From JACVRW01 sp963764665 (GTDB lineage: Bacteria; Actinomycetota; Thermoleophilia; Solirubrobacterales; Thermoleophilaceae): a DNA stretch of 64,000 nt. The stretch spans positions 1 to 64,000 of the forward strand of contig CAVXTL010000024.1 in NCBI GenBank assembly GCA_963764665.1, given 5' to 3'. Both the position numbers and the translations under genes were made by a program. Numbering within the stretch: position 1 is the first letter of the stretch; every line of letters starts with the position of its first letter. The notes under the pieces were generated by a model. The model was not told the DNA's origin. It saw nothing but the letters and a program-made list of their open reading frames with translations, and did not search any database. This document shows positions 56,964 through 64,000 of this stretch, piece after piece.

Positions 56964-58403
56964 ATGGTCTCGACCATGGCTACCACACTCTCGCAGGCGC
57001 CAAAGACCGACTACCGGCTCGGCTTCCAGAGCCAGGAGGAGGAGACCGCCGTCGAGCGCCTGCCCGTGCAGGGTGAGGTGCCGGCGTGGCTGACCGGCTC
57101 GCTCGTGCGCGTGACGCCGGCGAAGCTGGAGGCGGGCGACCGGCGACTCGGTCACTGGTTCGACGGCCTGGCCGCGCTCAACCGCTTCGGGTTCGCCGAC
57201 GGCGTGGTGTCCTACCGCAGCCGCTTCCTCGACACGAAGGCGTATCGCGCCGCCAAGGCCGGCGGGCCGATGTCGGCGGGCTTCGGCACCGACCCCTGCC
57301 GCTCCATCTTCCAGCGCGTCCAGTCGGTCTTCTCCCCCGACTTCACCGACAACGCGAACGTGAACCTGGTGCGGATCGGCGAGCGCCATATCGCCATGAC
57401 CGAGACGCCGCTGCCGATCGAGTTCGACGAGGAGACGCTCGCGACCGTCGGGCCGCTGCGCTTCGCCGACAAGGCCGGGGGACAGGTGACCACCGCCCAC
57501 CCGCACCACGACCCCGAGCGCAACGAGCTCGTGAACTACTCGGTGAACTTCGCGCGCAAGAGCGAGTACCGGCTCTGGGGCCTGCCCGCCGACTCGAGCT
57601 CGCGCCGCCTGATCGCCTCGCTCCCGGTGCGCGAACCCGCCTACATGCACGCGTTCGGCATGAGCGAGCGCTACCTGATCCTTGCCGAGTACCCGCTGGT
57701 GGTGAACCCGCTGAAGCTGGCCTTCTCGGGCAAGGCGTTCATCAAGAACTACCGCTGGGAGCCCGAGCGCGGCACGCGCTTCCAGGTGATCGACCGCGAG
57801 ACCGGATCGCTTCGCGGCACCTACGAGACGGACGCCTTCTTCGCGTTCCATCACGTGAACGCGTTCGAGCGCGGGGACGAGCTGGTGATCGACCTGGTGG
57901 CCTTCGAGGACGCGGGGATCATCGACTCGCTCTATCTGGACGCGACCGGCCCGGTGGCCGCGCTCCCGGCTAGTGAGCTGCGCCGCTACACGATCGGGCT
58001 CGACTCGGGCTCGGTGCGCCACGAGCCGCTGAGCGAGGGCACGGTCGAGCTGCCGCGCATCGACTACCGGCGCCACAACACGCGCGACTACCGCTTCGCG
58101 TACTTCGCGGGCAACGCCAACGGCAGCGGCGACGGCTGGCTCGACCGGCTCGTCAAGGTGGACCTGGCACACGGCGAGGTCGCACACTGGGCCGAGGACG
58201 GCTGCTTCCCCGGCGAGGCGATCTTCGTCCGCACGCCGGGCGAGGAGGCCGAGGACGGCGGGATCATCCTCTCCGTCGTGCTGGACACTCGCACCCAGCG
58301 CTCCTTCCTGCTGGTGCTCGACGCCGGCTCGTTCGGCGAGCTGGCCCGGGCCGAGGCGCCGCACCACATCCCATACGGCTTCCACGGGCAGTACCTGCGA
58401 TGA
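56964..58403 (+). CDS. Carotenoid oxygenase (RPE65 family)
   Basis: 479 residues; ATG 56976 is an alternative start with 475. The four iron-binding histidines are identifiable in order: TTAHPHHDPERN, AYMHAFGMSERY, FAFHHVNAFERGD and PYGFHGQYLR. LVRVTPAKLEAGDRRLGHWFDGLA is the family's early signature. It cleaves carotenoids or stilbene-like compounds with O2; which one is unknown. Its stop overlaps the next gene's ATG (ATGA). PadR is divergent. Confidence 0.92.
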   Translation: MVSTMATTLSQAPKTDYRLGFQSQEEETAVERLPVQGEVPAWLTGSLVRVTPAKLEAGDRRLGHWFDGLAALNRFGFADGVVSYRSRFLDTKAYRAAKAGGPMSAGFGTDPCRSIFQRVQSVFSPDFTDNANVNLVRIGERHIAMTETPLPIEFDEETLATVGPLRFADKAGGQVTTAHPHHDPERNELVNYSVNFARKSEYRLWGLPADSSSRRLIASLPVREPAYMHAFGMSERYLILAEYPLVVNPLKLAFSGKAFIKNYRWEPERGTRFQVIDRETGSLRGTYETDAFFAFHHVNAFERGDELVIDLVAFEDAGIIDSLYLDATGPVAALPASELRRYTIGLDSGSVRHEPLSEGTVELPRIDYRRHNTRDYRFAYFAGNANGSGDGWLDRLVKVDLAHGEVAHWAEDGCFPGEAIFVRTPGEEAEDGGIILSVVLDTRTQRSFLLVLDAGSFGELARAEAPHHIPYGFHGQYLR

Positions 58404-58798
58404 GCGACGTCGACCTACTCGTATCCGATGCCGAGCGCGACGAGGCGGCGGAGCGCCTGCGCCAGGCGGGGGGCGAGGGCCGGCTCACCCCGGAGGAGCT
58501 CGAGCAGCGGCTCGGACGCGCGTTCGGCGCGCGAACGCGTGGCGAGCTCGACGCTCTGGTGGCCGACCTGCCGGCGCCGCCGCGCCGGCCGCACGCACCC
58601 AGGAGCAGACGGCCGGAGCTGACGGTCTTCGCGTCCACGGCGCTGCTGCTGATCGCGATCTGGGCGCTTTCGGGGATGGGCTACTTCTGGCCCGCTTGGC
58701 CGATTCTCGGCTGGGGCTTCTTCGTGCTGATGCCGGGAAAGGCGTTCGGGCACTGCTCGCACCGCCGCCACCGTCACCGCCGCCGCGCCGCCGCCTGA
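58400..58798 (+). CDS. DUF1707 and two-helix membrane domain protein
   Basis: 132 residues. VSDAERDEAAERLRQAGGEGRLTPEELEQRLGRAFGARTRGELDALVADLP is a clear DUF1707 domain, common in Actinobacteria and tied to small membrane proteins. Then LTVFASTALLLIAIWALS and YFWPAWPILGWGFFVLMPG make two spans, and a His/Arg-rich tail (CSHRRHRHRRRAAA) follows. Function unknown. Translationally coupled to the carotenoid oxygenase. Confidence 0.88.
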   Translation: MSDVDLLVSDAERDEAAERLRQAGGEGRLTPEELEQRLGRAFGARTRGELDALVADLPAPPRRPHAPRSRRPELTVFASTALLLIAIWALSGMGYFWPAWPILGWGFFVLMPGKAFGHCSHRRHRHRRRAAA

Positions 58799-58823
58799 GC
58801 TGCGCGCACGGCAGACTGCGCCG

Positions 58824-60347
58824 ATGGCCCAGGGCGGCTACGGCGAGCTGAGGGGAGCCGAGCTCGCCGAGAGCCTGCGAACCCGGCTCACCCGCGCCGC
58901 CATCGCCGCAAACCTGCTCGGCGCGCTGACCGCCTTCGTGTTCGGGGTCATCAGCCCCGTGTCGACAGACGAGGCCGACCAGAGCCGGCTGCTCCTTCTC
59001 AACGCTGCCGGATTCGTCGTCTTCATGGGCACGACGCTGCCGCTCGGGAACGCCTGGTCGCGGAGGATCATCGGAAACCCGATAGAGCGCTGGCTGGTCG
59101 AGGACCGGCCGCCGACCGAGGTCGAGCGTAGGGCGGTGCTGCGCCAGCCGTTCCGCGTCGTCGCGATCTCGGCGACGTTCTGGGGCATCGGAGCGATCTT
59201 CTTCGGCCTGCTCAACGCGACCGGGTCGCCGGAGCTCGGCGCGGCGGCGGCGGTGATCGGGATTCTCGGTGGCGCCACCACCTGCGCCGTCGCCTTCTTG
59301 CTCGTGGAGCGCATCGCGCGGCCCGTGGTGGCACTCGCGCTCGCCGGCGGCGCGGCGCCCGCCGGCCTCGCCTCACCCGGGGTGGCGGTCCGCCTGACCA
59401 TGACGTGGACGCTCGTGACCGCGATCCCGCTGGTAGGCATCGCCGCCATGGCGATCGCCGACCTGGCCGGCGCTCGGCTCGACGAGAGCACGGCCGTCGT
59501 GGCAACCCTGTTCCTGGCGGTCACCGGCCTCGTGGTCGGGGCCATGGCCAGCGTGATCGCCGCCCGCTCCGTGGCCGACCCGATCCGGTCCGTTCGCAAC
59601 GCCATGGGCAGGGTGGAGGCCGGCGACTTCGCCGCCCGCGTGCCCGTGGACGACGCGAGCGAGGTGGGCCTGCTCGAGGCCGGGTTCAACCGCATGGCGG
59701 CCGGGCTGGGCGAGCGCGAGCGGCTGCGTGACCTGTTCGGGCGCCACGTGGGACGGGACGTGGCGCGGGCCGCGCTCGAGGGCGAGCTGCGGCTGGGCGG
59801 CGAGCTCCGCGAGGTCGCCGTGCTGTTCGTGGACGTGGTGGGCTCCACGACGCTCGCGGCACGCCGGCCGGCCACCGAGGTGGTGGCCCTCCTGAACGCC
59901 TTCTTCGCGCTGGTGGTGGATTGCGTGGAGCAGCAGGAGGGCTGGGTGAACAAGTTCGAGGGCGACGCCGCGCTCTGCCTGTTCGGCGCGCCGGTGGACC
60001 TGGAGGATCCGGCCGGCAGGGCGCTGGCCGCCGGCCGCGCGCTGCAGGGGCGGCTCGTGGCCGAGCTGCCGGAACTCGAGGCCGGAATCGGCATCTCGGC
60101 CGGCCCGGCGGTGGCCGGCAACGTGGGGGCGGAGCAGCGCTTCGAGTACACGGTGATCGGCGACCCCGTGAACGAGGCCGCCCGGCTTTGCGAGCTGGCC
60201 AAGCGCAGCCCGGACCGGCTGCTGGCGTCAGAGGCCGCCCTGGTGCGGGTGACCGGCGACGAGAGCGAGAGCTGGTCGCTCGGCGAGGCCGTGACCCTGC
60301 GCGGCCGCGACGAGCCCACGCGGCTGGCCACCGCCGGCGCGCGTTAA
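58824..60347 (+). CDS. Class III adenylate/guanylate cyclase with HAMP domain
   Basis: 507 residues. An N-terminal membrane part with about six spans (LLGALTAFVFGVISP to LVVGAMASVIAA) is followed by a HAMP linker (RSVADPIRSVRNAMGRVEAGDFAARVP) and the catalytic domain. LFVDVVGSTTLA holds the metal Asp, NKFEGDAALCLFGAP the adenine-selecting Lys and second Asp, and GDPVNEAARLCELAK the Asn-Arg pair. This fits the mycobacterial Rv1318c/Rv3645-type cyclases. All key residues are present, so cAMP production is likely. Confidence 0.95.
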   Translation: MAQGGYGELRGAELAESLRTRLTRAAIAANLLGALTAFVFGVISPVSTDEADQSRLLLLNAAGFVVFMGTTLPLGNAWSRRIIGNPIERWLVEDRPPTEVERRAVLRQPFRVVAISATFWGIGAIFFGLLNATGSPELGAAAAVIGILGGATTCAVAFLLVERIARPVVALALAGGAAPAGLASPGVAVRLTMTWTLVTAIPLVGIAAMAIADLAGARLDESTAVVATLFLAVTGLVVGAMASVIAARSVADPIRSVRNAMGRVEAGDFAARVPVDDASEVGLLEAGFNRMAAGLGERERLRDLFGRHVGRDVARAALEGELRLGGELREVAVLFVDVVGSTTLAARRPATEVVALLNAFFALVVDCVEQQEGWVNKFEGDAALCLFGAPVDLEDPAGRALAAGRALQGRLVAELPELEAGIGISAGPAVAGNVGAEQRFEYTVIGDPVNEAARLCELAKRSPDRLLASEAALVRVTGDESESWSLGEAVTLRGRDEPTRLATAGAR

Positions 60348-60350
60348 CGT
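60345..60350 (+). promoter_or_regulatory. -10 box TAACGT overlapping the cyclase stop codon
   Basis: TAACGT ends 8 bases before ATG 60359 and contains the TAA stop of the cyclase gene. Predicts a leaderless transcript for the SDR even though it lies just behind a gene on the same strand. Confidence 0.5.
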
Positions 60351-60358
60351 CCGGCCGG

Positions 60359-61198
60359 ATGCCCTCCAAGCTCTTCGCAGCCGGCCTCCTCGACGGACAG
60401 GTGGCGATCGTGTCGGGGGGCGGCAGCGGCCTCGGCCGCGCCTCGGCCCTCGAGCTTGCCGCACTGGGAGCGCACGTGGTGGTGTGCGGACGCCGCCTCG
60501 AGCCGCTCGAGGAGACGGTGGCGAGCGCGGAGGGCGGGCGCTGCGAGGCGCAGGTGTGCGACATCCGCGAGGAGGATCAGGTGAGCGCGCTCGTGGACGG
60601 AGTCCTCGAGCGCCACGGCCACATCGACCTGCTCGTGAACAATGCGGGCGGCCAGTACCTCACGCCGGCCGAGGACATCACCCCCAAGGGCTTCCGGACC
60701 GTGATCGCGCTCAACGTCGAGGGCACCTGGCTGATGACCCATGCGGTGGCCACCAGGGCGATGATCCCGGAGGCCAGGGGCGGCAAGATCGTGAACGTGA
60801 CCCTCTCCCCCCACAACGGGCTGCCCGGCATGGCGCACTCCTCGGCCGCGCGGGCGGCTGTGGAGAACCTCACGCGCGTGCTCGCCATCGAGTGGGCGCG
60901 CTTCGACATCAAGCTGACCGCGCTCGCCGCCGGGCACTTCGCCACCGAGACGCTGATGACGAAGTACCCGAAGGCGGTCGTGGAGGGCGTGGCGGGCACG
61001 GTGCCGCTCCAGCGCCTCGGCACGGCGGAGGAGTTCGCCTGGCTCGTGGCCTACCTGGCCTCGCCGGCCGGCGACTACTTCTCCGGCGCCGTGCTCACCA
61101 TCGACGGAGGGCGCGACAACTGGTTCGGCGCCTGGCCGCCCGCTCGCCTGACCGACGAGGCCGGCAAGCCGCTGGCCGAAGAGCGCCGCGCGCCCTAG
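60359..61198 (+). CDS. SDR protein, 2,4-dienoyl-CoA reductase-like
   Basis: 279 residues. VSGGGSGLGRASALELAALG and VVCGRRLEPLEETV bind the cofactor (Arg pair suggests NADP). LLVNNAGGQYLTPAEDIT follows. The catalytic YxxxK is absent: the segment reads MAHSSAARAAVENLTR. Dienoyl-CoA reductases have a similar His-x-x-x-AK region, so the Lys is Arg here. IEWARFDIKLTALAAGHFATETL matches that subfamily. Likely acts on unsaturated acyl-CoA. Overlaps the end of the convergent FabG-like gene by 4 bases. Confidence 0.85.
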   Translation: MPSKLFAAGLLDGQVAIVSGGGSGLGRASALELAALGAHVVVCGRRLEPLEETVASAEGGRCEAQVCDIREEDQVSALVDGVLERHGHIDLLVNNAGGQYLTPAEDITPKGFRTVIALNVEGTWLMTHAVATRAMIPEARGGKIVNVTLSPHNGLPGMAHSSAARAAVENLTRVLAIEWARFDIKLTALAAGHFATETLMTKYPKAVVEGVAGTVPLQRLGTAEEFAWLVAYLASPAGDYFSGAVLTIDGGRDNWFGAWPPARLTDEAGKPLAEERRAP

Positions 61199-62022
61199 AT
61201 GTACATCCCGCCGAACTGACCGCCCGTCACGTTCAGAACCTGGCCGTGCACGTAGTTCGACCACGGTGAGCAGAGGAAGAACACCGGCCCGGCGGCCTCC
61301 TCCGGGCTGGCGGGACGTCCCAGCGGGATGATCATCGCCGCCATGGCGCGCATCTGCTCGGGGATGCCCAGCTGGATCTCCTCGCCGTCCTTGGTCATCG
61401 TGTTACCCGACTCCTTGGCGGCGGTCAGGCGCGTCTCCACGAAGCCGAACGCCACGGCGTTCACGTTGATCTTGAACTGGCCCCACTCCTTGGCGAGTGT
61501 CTTGGTCAGTCCCACCACGCCAGCCTTGGCGGCCGAGTAGTTGACCTGCCCGGCGTTGCCCATCGTGCCCGAGATGGAGCTGATGTTCACGATCTTGCGG
61601 AAGACCTCGCGGCCCTCGTCGCGCTCCTGCTTGGCGGGATCGCGCAGGTGGGGCGCCGCCGCGCGCAGCACGCGGAACGGCACGATGGTGTGGATGTCGA
61701 GCATCGCCTGGAACTCGTCGTCGCTCATCTTGTGAGCGACCGCGTCCCGGGTGTAGCCCGCGTTGTTCACGATGATGTCGATCTGGCCGAACTCGTCCAC
61801 GGCCTTCTTCACCAGCTCGTCGGGCACGCCCGGCTTGGTCAGGTCGCCTCCGAACACGGCGGTGTCGCCCGCGATCTCCGAGGCGGCCTGCTCGGCCACG
61901 TCGGCGTCGAGGTCGTTGATCAGGACGCGCGCTCCCTGCTCGGCGAGCAGCTCGGCCGTCGCGCGACCGATGCCGCGCGCCGATCCGGTGACAATCGCCG
62001 CCTTTCCGTCCAGAACTCCCAT
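61195..62022 (-). CDS. SDR, 3-oxoacyl-ACP/CoA reductase-like (FabG type)
   Basis: 275 residues. IVTGSARGIGRATAELLAEQG, INDLDADVAEQ (Asp after the second strand suggests NAD), IIVNNAGYTRDAVAHKM, VNISSISGTMGNAGQVNYSAAKAGVVGL with the complete Ser-Tyr-Lys triad, and a TGGQFGGMY end. Comparable to FabG4-type and acetoacetyl-CoA reductases. GAAAGGAG lies about 9 bases before the ATG. A repeated hairpin element (copy B) is 38 bases further upstream. Confidence 0.92.
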   Translation of the reverse strand: MGVLDGKAAIVTGSARGIGRATAELLAEQGARVLINDLDADVAEQAASEIAGDTAVFGGDLTKPGVPDELVKKAVDEFGQIDIIVNNAGYTRDAVAHKMSDDEFQAMLDIHTIVPFRVLRAAAPHLRDPAKQERDEGREVFRKIVNISSISGTMGNAGQVNYSAAKAGVVGLTKTLAKEWGQFKINVNAVAFGFVETRLTAAKESGNTMTKDGEEIQLGIPEQMRAMAAMIIPLGRPASPEEAAGPVFFLCSPWSNYVHGQVLNVTGGQFGGMYI

Positions 62023-62242
62023 TCAGCGTTCTCCTTTCGCGCGCCGGCGGGCGCGCGGTTTGCGGAAGCAGCCGGCTAGCCGGCTGCGCCCCGATGTCAA
62101 TCACGTTGTCGAGCGGGGATCATGACGACCGGGCGTCGGCGAGGGGGAACGCGCCAGAACGAGCGGAACGGTGATCCGCTCGACGAATCGGCACGGAACA
62201 CGGTCAGCAAGCTTCGATCCCACCAAGGAGGGACCCGCACAG
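62023..62242. other. 220-bp divergent gap between the FabG-like and ferritin-like genes
   Basis: The longest gap in the window. It holds the fabG Shine-Dalgarno, a GC-rich self-pairing run (GCGCGCCGGCGGGCGCGC, 62039-62056), the repeated hairpin copy B, and AAGGAGGG (62225-62232) before the ferritin-like ATG. No further gene is apparent. Confidence 0.6.
62061..62096 (+). repeat. Repeated hairpin element, copy B
   Basis: TGCGGAA, stem GCAGCCGGC, loop TA, stem GCCGGCTGC, then GCCCCGATG. The stem and loop together form a perfect 20-bp palindrome (62068-62087). The fourth stem pair is G-C where copy A has C-G; the loop is 2 instead of 3 bases. Confidence 0.8.
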
Positions 62243-62914
62243 ATGCCTGACCTGATCACCGTAGAGGCCTTCGACCTCGAGAGCATGGACGCAGACGGCG
62301 CGATCCGCGAGGCCGAGGACGCAGTCGCGGGGGACACCCGCGCCGACTTCTTCCGCAAGGCGGCCCTCGGCGGCGGAGCGATGGTGGGCGGCGGCGTGCT
62401 GCTCTCCGGGCTCCCCTCGCTCGCCCTGGCAGCGCCCTCGAAGAAGCAGGACGTGGCCATCCTCAACTACGCGCTCACGCTCGAGTACCTCGAGGCCGCG
62501 TTCTACACCGAGGCCGTGGCCAAGGGCGCCATCTCGGGTGACGCGCTCTCCGGCGCCAGGCTCGTCCGCGACCACGAGGTCACGCACGTGAAGACGCTCA
62601 AGAGCGTGCTGGGCAAGAAGGCCGTCAAGAAGCCCAGGTTCGACTTCAAGAACACCACCGGCGACCAGGACACCTTCCTCGCCACCGCCGTCGCGCTCGA
62701 GGACACCGGCGTGGCCGCGTACGCCGGTCAGGGTCCGCGGCTGAAGCAGAAGCCGATCATCGTGGCCGCTCTCTCGATCCACTCGGTCGAGGCGCGCCAC
62801 GCCGCCTACTTCCGCACGCTCGCGGGCATGAGCTTCGCGCCCAAGGCGTTCGACCAGGCGAAGAGCATGAAGCAGGTTCTCAAGGTCGTGAAGGGAACAG
62901 GGTTCCTGGGCTAA
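62243..62914 (+). CDS. Exported ferritin-like domain protein
   Basis: 223 residues from ATG 62243, with AAGGAGGG 10 bases before it. A twin-arginine-like leader (TRADFFRKAALGGGAMVGGGVLLSG, only one Arg of the pair) ends around LALAAP. The mature part has helices with paired Glu/His: ILNYALTLEYLEAAFYTEAV and DHEVTHVKTLKSVLG, then SIHSVEARHAAYFRTLAG. This is the ferritin-like_2 family (PF13668-type), found in many Actinobacteria. Metal binding is probable; the exact role is unknown. A strong terminator follows. Confidence 0.88.
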   Translation: MPDLITVEAFDLESMDADGAIREAEDAVAGDTRADFFRKAALGGGAMVGGGVLLSGLPSLALAAPSKKQDVAILNYALTLEYLEAAFYTEAVAKGAISGDALSGARLVRDHEVTHVKTLKSVLGKKAVKKPRFDFKNTTGDQDTFLATAVALEDTGVAAYAGQGPRLKQKPIIVAALSIHSVEARHAAYFRTLAGMSFAPKAFDQAKSMKQVLKVVKGTGFLG

Positions 62915-62932
62915 GCCCGAGGGTTCCGCAGC

Positions 62933-62975
62933 AACGGGGGCGTCACCGCACGGCGGGCGCCCCCGTTTTCTTTCT
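62933..62975 (+). terminator. Rho-independent terminator after the ferritin-like gene
   Basis: AACGGGGGCG, 15-base loop, CGCCCCCGTT, followed by TTCTTTCT. A 10-bp GC-rich stem with a T-rich tail, 19 bases after the stop. The best intrinsic terminator in the window. Confidence 0.88.
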
Positions 62976-63643
62976 CAGGCCCCGGTGACCGTGTTCCGCA
63001 GCACGCCGATGCCCTCGATCTCGAGCTCGACCTCGTCGCCCGGCTCGAGCCAGCGGCCGTCGCCGTGCTCGAGGATGCAGCCGCCGCCCACGGTGCCCGA
63101 GCCGATCACGTCGCCGGCACGCAGCCCGGGCGTGTTGCGGGCCGCCGCGGCCAGGATCTGGTCCCAGGACCAGTGCATCGCCCCGGTGCGGGTGTCGGTC
63201 CGCACCTCGCCGTTCACGCGCGCGACCGCGCGCATGTCCAGGCCGTCGGGCAGCTCGTCGGCCGACACCAGCTCCGGGCCCAGCGAGGTGGCGAAGTCCT
63301 TGCCCTTGGCCGGGCCGAGCCCCACGGACATCTCCTTGCCCTGGAGGTCCCGGGCCGACCAGTCGTTCATGATCGTGAAGCCCTCGATGCCGCCCTCCGA
63401 TCCGATCACGGCGGCCAGCTCGAGCTCGTAGTCGAGCATCGCCGTGTCCGCCGGCTTCGGCACCTCGTCGCCGTCGCGGTACACGGCCGCCGGGTTCGAG
63501 AAGTAGAAGACCGGGATCTCGTACCAGGCCTCCGGCACGTCGCCGCGCCCCGCGTTCGCGCGAGCGGTCCGCACGTGCTCCTCGAAGGCGAAGAAGTCCC
63601 TGATCGAGGGCGGCTGGCGCACCTCGGGGTAGGCGCGCCTCAT
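62975..63643 (-). CDS. Fumarylacetoacetate hydrolase family protein
   Basis: 222 residues from ATG 63643, which overlaps the Lrp stop (ATGA). PSIRDFFAFEEHV, IPVFYFSNPAAV, DYELELAAVIGSEGG with the metal-binding Glu pair, FTIMNDWSARDLQGKEM and GSGTVGGGCILEHG are typical. Most relatives have about 60-80 more residues before SIRDFF, so the N-terminus is short. It probably cleaves C-C bonds of oxo acids from aromatic breakdown. Co-expressed with the Lrp regulator. Confidence 0.88.
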   Translation of the reverse strand: MRRAYPEVRQPPSIRDFFAFEEHVRTARANAGRGDVPEAWYEIPVFYFSNPAAVYRDGDEVPKPADTAMLDYELELAAVIGSEGGIEGFTIMNDWSARDLQGKEMSVGLGPAKGKDFATSLGPELVSADELPDGLDMRAVARVNGEVRTDTRTGAMHWSWDQILAAAARNTPGLRAGDVIGSGTVGGGCILEHGDGRWLEPGDEVELEIEGIGVLRNTVTGA

Positions 63644-64000
63644 CGCTGCACGAGGGTCGAGAGCACGACCTCGGTGACCGTGCGGTCGATCCCCTCCACG
63701 GCGCGGATCCGCTCCAGCGCCAGCTCGAGGTCGCGCGTGTCCTCCGCCATCACGTGGATCAGCGCGCTGGCCTCGCCGGCGACGGTGTGGGCGGACACCA
63801 CCCCGGGCTCGTTTGCCACGGCCCGCTTGATCGCCTCGCCCGGCATGCGGCCGGCGCAGTAGAGGTCCACGAACGCCTCGGTGTGCCATCCGAAGGAGGC
63901 GGGGTCCACGATCGCGGTGTATCCGCGGATCACCCCGTCGCGCTCCAGCCGGTCCACGCGCCGCTTGACGGCCGGCGCCGAGAGGTGCACGTGCCGCCCG
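63640..64000 (-). CDS. Lrp/AsnC-family regulator (5' end missing)
   Basis: About 120 residues visible; the start lies beyond the window. HLSAPAVKRRVDRLERDGVIRGYTAIVDP is the second half of the HTH and the linker. The RAM effector domain follows (GWHTEAFVDLYCAG, then EPGVVSAHTVAGEASALIHVMAED). It senses amino acids or related small molecules. Adjacent to and overlapping the FAH gene, it probably regulates it, perhaps in aromatic amino acid breakdown (inference). Confidence 0.9.
   Translation of the reverse strand, partial: GRHVHLSAPAVKRRVDRLERDGVIRGYTAIVDPASFGWHTEAFVDLYCAGRMPGEAIKRAVANEPGVVSAHTVAGEASALIHVMAEDTRDLELALERIRAVEGIDRTVTEVVLSTLVQR

Noticed and set aside
1..64000. CRISPR arrays, insertion sequences, prophage or integrative element boundaries
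   Set aside because: No regularly spaced repeats, no transposase, integrase or phage structural genes, and no direct-repeat flanks were seen. The region reads as stable chromosomal backbone.

Overview
The window is one continuous stretch of a very GC-rich (about 70% by eye) bacterial chromosome. Genes are dense on both strands and GTG and TTG starts are frequent. I see no insertion sequence, prophage, integron or CRISPR array. Gene content points to Actinomycetota: zinc-ribbon forms of S4 and L36, a small TB7.3-like biotinylated protein, a DUF1707 protein, PadR, Rrf2 and winged-helix regulators. The mix of lineage features suggests the Thermoleophilia/Solirubrobacterales branch. That placement is inference and needs a 16S or ribosomal-protein tree.

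Layout. 1-6428: the end of the large ribosomal protein operon (rpmD end, rplO, secY, adk, map, rpmJ, rpsM, rpsK, rpsD, rpoA, rplQ), with infA missing from its usual place between map and rpmJ. 6425-8381: a secreted-repeat lipoprotein, an ArsR-SRPBCC pair and an MBL-like protein. 8513-12684: a sulfate ABC transporter operon (binding protein, CysT, CysW, CysA) with a convergent Rrf2 regulator. 12750-18232: methyltransferase, truA, surE (frameshifted), ligA and a winged-helix protein. 18229-27351: DacB-type peptidase, patatin, aminotransferase, membrane protein, FadD, a 58-residue HTH protein, SnoaL-like protein and membrane glycosyltransferase; then tRNA-Pro(CGG). 27552-36034: sugar dehydrogenase, a FAH/ADH pair, thioesterase, SDR, SCP2 protein, iron-ADH, zinc-ribbon protein, epimerase, Nudix and rubredoxin. 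36022-48070: NTR-like propeller protein, VOC protein, bioA, spermidine-synthase-like protein, GH39-like lipoprotein, acyl-CoA synthetase, MarR, and a bioB-bioF-bioD operon. 48131-53163: a TetR-controlled AhpD fusion, a crotonase with a biotin carrier, glpK and plsC. 53247-64000: lactonase-like MBL, secreted lipase-like protein, PadR/carotenoid oxygenase, adenylate cyclase, two SDRs, a ferritin-like protein, a FAH protein and an Lrp regulator. No gap exceeds about 220 bases.

Themes. Biotin is made by bioA plus bioBFD, and a possible user (the small biotin carrier) lies just upstream of a crotonase resembling methylmalonyl-CoA decarboxylase. Many lipid and acyl-CoA genes (FadD, a second acyl-CoA synthetase, thioesterase, SCP2, PlsC, GlpK, SDRs) suggest active fatty-acid and glycerolipid metabolism.

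Two sequence-level patterns stand out. First, three intergenic copies of an unnamed 36-37 nt hairpin element have near-identical flanks (TGCGGAA before, GCMCCGATG after) and compensatory base-pair changes in the stem. Second, many genes carry a TANNNT box ending 6-9 nt before the start codon, often back to back in divergent pairs. This is the signature of leaderless transcripts.
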